Assembly: GCA_017408625.1 (NCBI GenBank) | Contig: JAFQUG010000131.1 | Coordinates: 1 to 17,069, forward strand | Length of the DNA stretch: 17,069 bases | Reading direction: 5' to 3' | Source: Clostridia bacterium | GTDB taxonomy: Bacteria > Bacillota_A > Clostridia > Oscillospirales > CAG-272 | Shown: positions 7,252-14,700 of the stretch, one piece after another | How positions within the stretch are numbered: the stretch's first letter is position 1 | How the letters are laid out: every line of letters starts with the position of its first letter | Notes under the pieces: model-generated | Seen by the model: only the letters and a program-made list of their open reading frames with translations | What the model was told of the DNA's origin: nothing | Database searches by the model: none | Program-made: the position numbers and the translations under genes

Positions 7252-8774
7252 GTAATGAGATCCGCATCCGACCGGGCTCTGCCTCGGCAGGGCAAAATCT
7301 ATCTGAATATCTGGCACAAAACGGCTATCCCCTGCATGCCGATTGCGGTGGGCGGGGTACGTGCGGCAAATGCCGCGTGCGACTCGTGGCCGGCGACTTT
7401 TACGCCAATGCGGCGTGTACGCAAATTGCCGTACCGGACAAGGACGGCTACGTGCTTGCATGCCGCACCTGGTGCTGCAGCGACGCGATCATTGCGCTTG
7501 AGTCCTTCACAGGCGACGGTCTGACCGATTTTGGCAAACAGACAGGCAAGACAAGCGCCGCTACTCCCGAGGAATTTCTCGGCATCGCCCTTGATATCGG
7601 CACGACCACGCTGGCTTGTGCACTGGTGGACACGGAAAGCGGAAACGTGCTTGCTACCGCCTCGGCACTCAATCCGCAGGCCTCGTTCGGCGCGGACGTG
7701 ATCAGTCGTATCGAGTCTGTCATGCGCCGTCCCGAAACGCTTGTGCAAATGCAGCACGTGCTGCTTGACAGCATTCGCGAGATGCTTACGCAGCTGCTCG
7801 GACATAAAACTGCCACGCATATGACCGTGGCGGGCAATCCCACCATGCTGCATATTTTTGCGGGGATCTCGCCTGTTGGTATGGGCGCATACCCCTTCGC
7901 TCCCGCTTTTACCGAGTCAAAAACCTTCCCGGGTAAGCAATTCCGCCTCCCCGTGCAAAGCGTTACCCTTTTGCCGAGCATTTCCGCCTTTGTGGGCGGT
8001 GACCTTACGGCAGGCATGCTGCACGTAGACTTAACCGATTCCGAGCAGCCCGCACTTCTGATTGATGTTGGAACCAACGGTGAGAGCGTGCTGTTTACGG
8101 GCAAAAGCCGTGGCAGTCGCCTTTACGCTACCTCGGCTGCGGCAGGCCCTGCTATGGAGGGCGCAGGCATTTCGACCGGCATGGGCGGCGTTGCAGGTGC
8201 GGTTTGTGCCTTTGGCATGCAATCCGGCCGCCCGCTTTTCTCCACCGTGGGCGACGCGCCTGCGCGCGGCATTTGCGGCAGCGGTCTGATCGATCTGATC
8301 ACCGCGCTTTACAAGGCCAATATCATTGATGAAACAGGCGCGTTTGACGCGGGCGACCAATTTGTCTATGCCACGACGAAAGACGGCGCGCCGCTTGCCC
8401 TTACACAAGCCGATATCCGCGCCTTTCAGCTCTCCAAGAGTGCCATTCACGCAAGCCTGGATGCGCTTTGCGCGCAGGCAGGGATCTCTCCCGACGAGAT
8501 CGCCCACGTCTACCTTGCGGGCGGCCTTGGCTATTACATGAACGTGGACAGTGCCGTTGCCATCGGCCTTTTGCCCAAAGAATTCCAAGGACACACGCAA
8601 AGCGTCGGGAATGCAGCCCTTGGTGGCTGCGTGCGCGTACTGACCGATCCTGCACTGCTTGACGCACTGCAAACACAGGCAGCGCAATGCCGGACGCTGG
8701 AGCTGAGCACCGATGCTACATGGAATCAATCTTTTATGGAAAACATGATGTTTCCGGAAAGGGACGAGATATGA
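7248..8774 (+). CDS. Reductive activator of corrinoid proteins (2Fe-2S plus DUF4445/ASKHA)
   Basis: This is a 508-residue RACo/RACE-type activator. Residues 1-80 form a plant-type 2Fe-2S ferredoxin domain with Cys33, Cys39, Cys42 and Cys72 (C-x5-C-x2-C...C). From about residue 112 an actin-like ATPase fold begins: a phosphate-1 loop around Asp116 (ALDIGTTTLACALVD), a second phosphate motif at Asp273 (DVGTNGES) and a late AGGLGYYMN around 423-431, matching DUF4445. The family uses ATP hydrolysis to drive an uphill electron onto inactive Co(II) corrinoid protein, returning Co(I). The expected client is the corrinoid protein at 3387-4037. It is shorter than the 600-plus residues of well-known RACo proteins, apparently with a reduced linker region. 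It overlaps both neighbours by 4 bp; its own ribosome site is weak, so translational coupling is likely. Confidence 0.92.
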   Translation: MSNEIRIRPGSASAGQNLSEYLAQNGYPLHADCGGRGTCGKCRVRLVAGDFYANAACTQIAVPDKDGYVLACRTWCCSDAIIALESFTGDGLTDFGKQTGKTSAATPEEFLGIALDIGTTTLACALVDTESGNVLATASALNPQASFGADVISRIESVMRRPETLVQMQHVLLDSIREMLTQLLGHKTATHMTVAGNPTMLHIFAGISPVGMGAYPFAPAFTESKTFPGKQFRLPVQSVTLLPSISAFVGGDLTAGMLHVDLTDSEQPALLIDVGTNGESVLFTGKSRGSRLYATSAAAGPAMEGAGISTGMGGVAGAVCAFGMQSGRPLFSTVGDAPARGICGSGLIDLITALYKANIIDETGAFDAGDQFVYATTKDGAPLALTQADIRAFQLSKSAIHASLDALCAQAGISPDEIAHVYLAGGLGYYMNVDSAVAIGLLPKEFQGHTQSVGNAALGGCVRVLTDPALLDALQTQAAQCRTLELSTDATWNQSFMENMMFPERDEI

Positions 8775-9319
8775 ATCAACGAATCATAGAATCGATCCTG
8801 CGTGACCCCTCTCTCCCCTTTGCCGTGCACGAGCTTGCGTGGCTTGACCCGCGTGACGTGCCGTTTGACGCGCGCGTGCGCGAGATGTGTGCCTCCAACC
8901 GCTGCGGGCTTTACGGAAAAACCTGGACATGTCCCCCCGGCGTGGGTGACTGGGAGGACTTGCGCGACGAGTGCCGCTCTTATGCGCACGCGTTAGTTTT
9001 TACTACCAAGCACGTCCTTGACGACGACTTTGATTTTGAAGGGATTGCGCAATCCGGCGTGCTGCACAAGCAGCTGGACCGTGCGATTGCTGATGCATTG
9101 CGGGCGCAGGACATTCCCCACCACCTTTACAGCGCGGGCGGCTGCAGCCTGTGCAAGACCTGCACTTACCCCGACGCTCCCTGCCGCTTTCCCGAGCGCG
9201 TGCACCGCTCCATGGAAGCCTGCGGCGTTGACGTGGGTGCGCTTTCCCGCGCCTGCGGACTCAAATATAACAACGGCCCGCAGACCGTGACCTATTTTTC
9301 CATGCTTTTATTTCCGTAA
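8771..9319 (+). CDS. DUF2284 metal-binding (probable iron-sulfur) protein
   Basis: This is a 182-residue protein with the DUF2284 signature. The N-terminal half has Cys40, Cys45 and Cys54 in C-x4-C-G-L-Y-x3-W-x-C-P-P. The C-terminal half has Cys125, Cys128, Cys131 and Cys138 (C-x2-C-x2-C-x6-C) followed by R-x-P...SMEACGVDV. The spacing fits one or two iron-sulfur clusters. No reaction is known to me for the family. The gene starts inside the stop of the corrinoid activator (ATGA), so a role as electron donor to the activator's 2Fe-2S domain, or in corrinoid maintenance, is a reasonable guess. It is the last gene of the operon; a terminator follows 5 bp after the stop. Confidence 0.85.
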   Translation: MNQRIIESILRDPSLPFAVHELAWLDPRDVPFDARVREMCASNRCGLYGKTWTCPPGVGDWEDLRDECRSYAHALVFTTKHVLDDDFDFEGIAQSGVLHKQLDRAIADALRAQDIPHHLYSAGGCSLCKTCTYPDAPCRFPERVHRSMEACGVDVGALSRACGLKYNNGPQTVTYFSMLLFP

Positions 9320-9323
9320 GAGG

Positions 9324-9353
9324 AAAGGCTGAGTTCAACATGACTCAGCTTTT
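9324..9353 (+). terminator. Rho-independent terminator of the methyltransferase operon
   Basis: An 11-bp stem (AAAGGCTGAGT at 9324-9334 with its partner at 9343-9353, one G-U pair) encloses an 8-base loop. The T-run 9350-9355 forms the 3' flank. It begins 5 bp after the DUF2284 stop. Confidence 0.9.
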
Positions 9354-9660
9354 TTCATCGCCTATAGATACATCACTTTTCCAAATTCGTTAGTCCGCCC
9401 CTTCCCCTCGCTTAGCTACGCAGCGAGGCGCCCCTTCCCCGATGGGGACGGCTTATTTCAGTTGCCCGCATCAAAAAGCATCACAAGACAGGCGATAAGA
9501 ATAGCATCCCACGCAGGGAAAGATAATAGAACGAACGCGCGGCGAAAAGCCGTCCCCTTCGGGGAAGGGGCCCGCAACGAACGGCGCAGAGCGGAGTGAG
9601 TGCCCGCGGGGAAAGGGGCTGTGTAAAGAAATAGGACAAGCAATCCTTTCTCAGATATAT
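9354..9660. repeat. Non-coding block with inverted repeats between two terminators
   Basis: These 307 bases hold no convincing gene. A 24-bp segment at 9430-9453 (GCCCCTTCCCC...GGACGGCT) recurs inverted at 9548-9571 with one mismatch, about 94 bp apart. Each arm also folds on itself (CCCCTTCCCC against GGGG). A separate small hairpin lies at 9406-9412/9422-9428 (CCTCGCT/AGCGAGG). The GC-rich phrase around 9571-9620 resembles dispersed intergenic repeats that I recall from Clostridia assemblies. It could be the remains of a miniature mobile element or a structured RNA. Confidence 0.6.
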
Positions 9661-9691
9661 AAAAAGCTGAGTCGTAACGACTCAGCTTTTT
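9661..9691 (-). terminator. Terminator of the XRE gene, usable in both directions
   Basis: A perfect 14-bp stem (9661-9674 with 9678-9691) closes on a 3-base loop and is A-rich on one side, T-rich on the other. It ends 11 bp past the XRE stop on the minus strand. Its core GCTGAGT/ACTCAGC is the same as in the operon terminator at 9324-9353. Confidence 0.88.
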
Positions 9692-9702
9692 CCTTCATTT
9701 GA

Positions 9703-9921
9703 TCAATATAACTTTTTCGGTGTGTCAACCAACCCCGCAAGATAGTCCAAGGATACGTTATAGTACTTGGCCAATATCAAAAACAAATGCATCGGCATCT
9801 CTCGCTTACCGCTCTCATAAAGCTGATATTGCTGTCTGGTAATCTCCAGCACATTTGCAATATCCTCTTGCTTTTGATCGTGATCCTCACGCAGATCCTT
9901 GAGTCTTTGATAATAATACAT
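9703..9921 (-). CDS. Small XRE/Cro-CI family DNA-binding regulator
   Basis: This is a 72-residue single-domain protein. The helix-turn-helix is plain: LKDLREDHDQKQEDIANVL, then ITRQQYQLYESGKREMP, then LAKYYNVSLDYLAGL, the usual HTH_3 five-helix pattern. No second domain is present, so any ligand or partner sensing must come from elsewhere. GGAGGTG lies about 5 bp before the ATG. A 23-bp perfect palindrome overlaps the predicted -10 box, which suggests self-repression. The adjacent rightward promoter with its own palindrome may be another target. Its targets beyond this intergenic region cannot be told. Confidence 0.9.
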   Translation of the reverse strand: MYYYQRLKDLREDHDQKQEDIANVLEITRQQYQLYESGKREMPMHLFLILAKYYNVSLDYLAGLVDTPKKLY

Positions 9922-9936
9922 AACGCACCTCCGTTC

Positions 9937-9959
9937 TGTGATATAAAAATTATATCACA
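9937..9959 (-). promoter_or_regulatory. Operator palindrome over the XRE gene -10 box
   Basis: TGTGATATAA (9937-9946) and TTATATCACA (9950-9959) form a perfect 10-bp inverted repeat with 3 bp between. On the minus strand the right arm contains TG-n-TATAAT (extended -10; TATAAT at 9954-9949). No good -35 is seen at the right distance. The palindrome lies 16 bp upstream of the XRE start codon, the place for autoregulation. Confidence 0.65.
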
Positions 9960-9976
9960 CGCATCCAAATAAATGC

Positions 9977-10005
9977 TTGACGAGCATTCGTTCGAATGCT
10001 ATAAT
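9977..10005 (+). promoter_or_regulatory. Orphan rightward promoter with palindrome in its spacer
   Basis: TTGACG (9977-9982), a 17-bp spacer and TATAAT (10000-10005) are near-perfect sigma-A boxes. The spacer is almost filled by a perfect inverted repeat: AGCATTCG (9983-9990), TT, CGAATGCT (9993-10000). No rightward gene follows; transcription would meet the hairpin at 10051-10075. It is a candidate operator and the start of a short RNA. Confidence 0.6.
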
Positions 10006-10050
10006 AGAGGTGCAAGCTCCGATTATTGCTGCGACACAAACAAAATAAAA

Positions 10051-10075
10051 CCCGCATGCCTGTTTGACATGCGGG
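10051..10075. terminator. Bidirectional terminator after the leftward membrane-protein gene
   Basis: CCCGCATG (10051-10058) pairs with CATGCGGG (10068-10075) across a 9-base loop. Minus-strand side: a T-rich run at 10050-10041, just past the membrane-protein stop. Plus-strand side: CTTTATTATT follows. It can therefore end both the leftward gene and any RNA from the 9977-10005 promoter. Confidence 0.8.
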
Positions 10076-10080
10076 CTTTA

Positions 10081-10869
10081 TTATTCATTCATTCCCTTTT
10101 TCTTCGCGTAGAAATGCGCGGGCAAGAAAACGATCAGAGCACCGATGCACACGGTGGGCAGATACAAAAGCGTGCTGACGTACCACCCCGCCGCCTTGGA
10201 GATCTGCTTGAACACGATCAAGGACGAATTGCGCGGGCCGACAAAGAACATGTTGATCCCGCCCTTGGAGACGCGCCAGAAGATGCAATTGATGCAGAAT
10301 GCAAGCGCAGCCAAGGCCAAAAAAGTCAATACCGCACCGCGGTAATCTCTCCAGGTCTTTGCAAATCTGCCCGACGCGATCAGATACGCGCCGATAAAGA
10401 TCAGCATCATGTGCCACACAAACGCATGGATGGTCAGCGTCCAGTGCCCGTGCACGATGCCGGATGGCTCAATAAACGCCATGATGCCGCCAAGCAGATT
10501 GAAGGTGGTCATAAACCCATACATGCCGTCGCGCAGCTTGCCGGGCTTCAAAAACGCCGCAATGACGCACAGATACATGGGCACCGAGCACAGCTGGAAC
10601 GGAAAAATGCCCCAGTTATACGCGTGGTCCTCCATATGATAAAAGTAAAAGAGCTGCTTGTACACCTCGGTCAGCATCAAAAACGCGCCCGAGGAAAACA
10701 GCACGATCCGATTGCCCTTCTCGCCCGTGTTGCGCAAAAGGTACGCCGCCAGCAGCGAGATCGCAAGCCCGACAAAGGTAAAGATCAAATGAAACGGCCC
10801 GTAAGCCTTGGGCTTGGTCATTTCCCATGCGGTCATTTCTATAAATTGCTCCAAAAAAGCGTCGATCAC
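10081..10869 (-). CDS. Seven-TM integral membrane protein, YwaF/TIGR02206 (TMEM164-like)
   Basis: This is a 262-residue membrane protein with about seven helices (roughly 24-45, 54-76, 86-107, 112-133, 142-167, 175-197, 224-254) and a short basic tail. The layout and the third-helix motif FQLCSVPMYL (Cys94), with His residues at the fifth helix (HGHWTLTIHAFVWH), match the YwaF/TIGR02206 family, related to eukaryotic TMEM164. A conserved Cys is linked to acyltransferase activity in TMEM164; whether the bacterial members do this is not established here. The start is GTG (10869-10867) with a GAAGG about 10 bp upstream; internal ATG starts a few residues in are possible. It has its own promoter (10933-10905) and terminator, so it is monocistronic. 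Confidence 0.8.
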   Translation of the reverse strand: MIDAFLEQFIEMTAWEMTKPKAYGPFHLIFTFVGLAISLLAAYLLRNTGEKGNRIVLFSSGAFLMLTEVYKQLFYFYHMEDHAYNWGIFPFQLCSVPMYLCVIAAFLKPGKLRDGMYGFMTTFNLLGGIMAFIEPSGIVHGHWTLTIHAFVWHMMLIFIGAYLIASGRFAKTWRDYRGAVLTFLALAALAFCINCIFWRVSKGGINMFFVGPRNSSLIVFKQISKAAGWYVSTLLYLPTVCIGALIVFLPAHFYAKKKGMNE

Positions 10870-10904
10870 TGCACTTTCGCCTTCTTTCGTGTGGTTTCGT
10901 CTCC

Positions 10905-10933
10905 ATTATAGCCCGTGACCGCACAATACGCAA
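10905..10933 (-). promoter_or_regulatory. Promoter of the leftward membrane-protein gene
   Basis: Minus strand: TTGCGT (10933-10928), 17-bp spacer, TATAAT (10910-10905), 35 bp from the GTG start. The boxes and spacing are identical to those of the methyltransferase operon promoter at 279-307, though the spacers differ. Confidence 0.7.
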
Positions 10934-10963
10934 GCCTTTTGGTTGACAATTAAGATATTAAGA

Positions 10964-10992
10964 TTGACAGAAAAGCGCAAAAATGTTATAAT
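10964..10992 (+). promoter_or_regulatory. Consensus sigma-A promoter of the SGNH hydrolase gene
   Basis: TTGACA (10964-10969), 17-bp spacer and TATAAT (10987-10992) match consensus fully, 43 bp upstream of the hydrolase start. A second TTGACA sits 21 bp upstream (10943-10948) without a clear -10. The promoter is divergent from that at 10933-10905. Confidence 0.85.
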
Positions 10993-11035
10993 GAGATCAG
11001 AAATTTTGTGCCAACACGGCAGAACGGAGGCAGAT

Positions 11036-11704
11036 ATGAAACTGCAAGGAAAAATCATTCACTTTTTAGGCGACAGCATCACGCAGGGATACGGCCCCAG
11101 CGCGCCCGACAAGGTCTATCATCAGCTGATCAAGCAGAAATACGGCTTGGCGGAGGCGAACAACTTCGGCATTGGCGGCACTTGCCTTGCCGATCGCTAT
11201 ACTCCCCTGGAGATCCCCGAATTCAACGCGCACTTTATCACCCGCGTTAAGGATATGCCCGAAAAGGCAGACGCCATCGTTGTCTTTGGCGGCACAAACG
11301 ACTTTGGCCACGGTCAGGCTCTTTTGGGCACGCCCGATGACCGCACCCCCGAGACCTTCTGGGGCGCATGCCACGACCTGTTCTCCACTCTGATCGCAAA
11401 GTACCCCACCTGCCCCATCGTTGTGGTCACCCCTCTGCACCGCTGGTATGAGTACATTCCTCAGACCCGCACCTCGCGCGACGGCAGCGTGACGCAGACC
11501 GCCATCCTGCGCGACTACGTGGAGATCATCCGCCAGGCAGCAGAATATTACTCCCTGCCCGTCTGCGACCTCTATGCAGCAGGCAACATTTGCCCCGAGC
11601 TGGAGGCGCACCGCGTAGCATATTGTCCCGACGGCCTGCACCCCAACGACGCAGGGCACGAGATCATCGCATCCCGCCTTGCAAGCGTGCTTCTGAGCTT
11701 GTAA
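11036..11704 (+). CDS. SGNH/GDSL-family hydrolase (esterase-like)
   Basis: This is a 222-residue cytoplasmic SGNH hydrolase. All four family blocks are visible: GDSIT with nucleophile Ser14, Gly47 in GIGG, Asn88 in GGTND, and Asp199-x-x-His202 in DGLHPND. Members remove acyl groups from sugars, lipids or small esters; acetyl-sugar esterase is a fair guess given the glycosidase gene that follows, but the substrate is not shown. There is no signal peptide. ATG at 11036 is chosen because GGAGG (11026-11030) lies 5 bp before it; the frame is open further upstream but would start inside the promoter. A weak terminator separates it from the large GH-like gene 70 bp downstream, so partial read-through into that gene is likely. 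Confidence 0.92.
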   Translation: MKLQGKIIHFLGDSITQGYGPSAPDKVYHQLIKQKYGLAEANNFGIGGTCLADRYTPLEIPEFNAHFITRVKDMPEKADAIVVFGGTNDFGHGQALLGTPDDRTPETFWGACHDLFSTLIAKYPTCPIVVVTPLHRWYEYIPQTRTSRDGSVTQTAILRDYVEIIRQAAEYYSLPVCDLYAAGNICPELEAHRVAYCPDGLHPNDAGHEIIASRLASVLLSL

Positions 11705-11722
11705 GATCCATCACATAACATA

Positions 11723-11745
11723 GGGCGATTGTAAAATCGCCCTTT
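11723..11745 (+). terminator. Weak or partial terminator after the SGNH gene
   Basis: GGGCGATT (11723-11730), GTAA loop, AATCGCCC (11735-11742), followed by only three T residues. No new promoter is visible before the next gene, so some read-through is expected and this may act as an attenuating hairpin. Confidence 0.6.
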
Positions 11746-11774
11746 GCAATCTCAAAAGATAAGGAGAACGGAAC

Positions 11775-14700
11775 ATGAAGCGCATCAAACTCATGACGTG
11801 TGCCCTGCTGGCCACTCTTTTGCTTGCAGGCACGATTTCTGCCGCGATCCCTGCCGCCGCTGCCGACTCCGGCCGTACCTATGCAGGTACGCCCATCACG
11901 GAGCACAAGGGCGGCTATGACTACGATTTTGCCAGCCGCACGCTCTCGACCTACACCTACGATTTTTCGGCAGAGCGCATCAACGCCTACGTGGGTGACG
12001 CGGCACTGGCCCTTGGTAACCGCGCCTGTGCACAGATCGTGGACGGCAGACTGACCACCATCCCCGGAAGGACCTTTGCGCTCGGCTCTGCCGTCTGCCT
12101 TGGTGACGACTACGGCCTGGAGCACGGCTACCTTTCCTTCGACCTTTCCTTGACAGGCGGCACGGTCTATCTTGGCGTGCGCAACTCGCAAACCGCCGTC
12201 TCTCACAAGGAACGCGGCATCTGGTTCGCCCTTGACGACTCGGGCAGCCTGCGCATCTTTGAGCCGGAGTGCGGTCTGGAGGCAACGCTGCCGCTGGGCG
12301 CAGATCTGACCGACACGACGCTGACACTGCACGACGCCCTTGACACCATTGCCCTGTATGCGGGCGAGCAGCTGATCGCCATGGTCTCCTACTCCCCCTC
12401 GGGTCACCTTGCATTTGCGGACGCTGACGGAACCGTGCTTGCATCGACCGAGGAATGCGAGCTGTATCAGACCGGCTACTTCACGCTTGAGCTTTGCGAT
12501 ATTGACGGCTACGTGGACAACGTACGCTTTACAAACGTGCAGCAGACCTGGAATATCCCCGAAGCCGACTCGCTGCGCAAGATCGATTACTCGACATGGA
12601 CGGCAACCGACGCACTGGATCGCACCATCGCAGACAACGCCCTGGCGGGAGAGCCCAACGAGCAAAGATACGTAGGTCTTTTCTACTTCCTTTGCTGGGT
12701 AGGCGCAGGACAGGTGGTGCAGGACAACACCAAGCTCTACTTGGAAATGGGCTACAAAGACGCCAAAAAATACATTGAAGAAAAGGGCGGTGAGGCCTAT
12801 TGGGCAGAGCCCTATTTTGGCTACTACCGCAACACGGACACCTGGGTCTATCGCAAGCACGCCTATATGCTGGAGCAGGCGGGCGTGGACTTTATCTTCC
12901 TTGACGTATCCAACGCGGAGGTGTTCGTCCCGGGACATACCGCTCTGTTTGACACCTGGCTTTCCATGCGTCGCCAAGGCATTGACACGCCGCAGATCGT
13001 CTTCTTCAACGGTGACACCCCCTCCACCTTCCAATCCAACATGAATACCCTGTTCGCCACAGTCTACGCCGATGAAAACTGGGAAAAATACGAGGAGCTC
13101 TTCTTTATGTGGGAGGGCAAGCCGCTGGTGTTCGGCAACTATTCCGGCCTTTCGGGCGAGATCAAGAAAAAGGTGGACGAAAAATTCACGGTGCGCGGAA
13201 GCTGGGCCTGGATCGACCGGGACAATTACTGGTCCTGGCTGCAGGAATACCGGTACGACCCCGAAACGGGTGCCGCCCGCATGGAAAACGGCGGCTGGGG
13301 ACGCGATGCCGACGGAAAGATCGAATCTCTCTCGATCGCCATGGGTCACCACCCCTCCATGTCCAAGGGACGCAGCTTTGTCAACGGACCACCCACCAAA
13401 AGCAGCGACATGGCCTTCTCTGCCGTTGAGCAGGCAGGGCTTGGACTGGGCTTTACCTCACAATTCAACGCCATGCAAACGCTGGTGGGCGACAACGTGG
13501 ACAAGGATCAGCCCTTTGTGCTCATGATTACGGGCTGGAACGAATGGATCGCAGGCTGCGTTCACCACGACACCCGACAGTCCATGGCAGGCACAAATGC
13601 CAAATTCCAGTATATCGACCAATTCAACTGCGAATTCTCGCGTGACGGTGAGCCGATGCGCAACCGGGACGGCTACGGCATTGGCGATAACTACTATTAT
13701 CAGATGGTGGATCAGATCCGCCGCTACAAGGGCATCTCCGCCGCCCCCGTCGCGGATAACCAGACCACCATTGACATCTATGACCTTTCCTCGTGGGACG
13801 ATGTGCAGCTGACGTATATGGATTCCCTTTACGATATTGAGCACCGCAACACCATCTCCTACGATCCCCATTTCCGTTATATCAACAACACAGGCCGCAA
13901 CGATTTTGACTTCGCCAAGGTCTCGCAGGACTCGGCCAATCTCTATTTTCTGGTTAAGACCTCGTCCGATATCATCATTGACACCGACTCCACCTGGATG
14001 AACCTCTATCTCAACGTGGACGGCGACGCTTCCACGGGCTGGGAGGGCTACGACTTTGTGCTGAATCGCGACCGCGATTCCTTTGTGGTCACGGTGGAAA
14101 AATTCAAGGACAACACCTTTGAGACCGAAATCGTGGGTGGCGCGTATTACTACCTTGAGGGCTCTTACATGGCCATCTCGCTGAGCAAATCCCTGCTTGG
14201 CGCACAGGGCAAGATCGAGCACATGACCTTCAAATGGGCAGACAACTCGGTTGACAACGGCGACCCCATGGCCTTTATGGACCTTGGCGACACCGCACCC
14301 GACAACCGCTTTGGCTTTGTTTACAAGTGCGAGTCCTACACCGACCGCGAGATCCCCAAGACCACGCTGGTCTATGACGCAACCGCGGCGGTGCAGAACG
14401 GAGCGCACGTGCAAAAGCCCGAGGGCGACGCAAATATCACGCTCAAAACCGCCGTTGTGGACGTGCTGTACGATCTTTGTGACGTCAAGCCGGGCGTATT
14501 TGTGACAAGCACTCCGATCGCCGAGCAATTCCAGCACGCCGGTGGCACCTCCGCCAGCACCGTGCAGGTGATCAAGTGCGAGAAATTCAATTACCTGCGC
14601 ATGAAGGAGGTCAGCGACCTGCGCACCTGGAACGACGTGGAGGGTGCTTACGAATTCGCGGCAGACGTACACATGGTGGACTATGGCAACAGCGCCATTT

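Noticed and set aside
9458..9643. Leftward open frame of 61 codons between the two terminators
   Set aside because: Crosses the inverted repeat, has no ribosome site and no protein-like composition.
9983..10000. LexA/SOS box in the orphan promoter
   Set aside because: The palindrome AGCATTCG-TT-CGAATGCT does not match the Firmicute CGAAC-n4-GTTCG pattern.
11664..13352. Long leftward open frame (562 codons) opposite the GH-like gene, and a similar one at 13458-15101 (547 codons)
   Set aside because: Both lie antisense to a gene with clear domains and a ribosome site. They come from the codon bias of the sense strand and show no family motifs.
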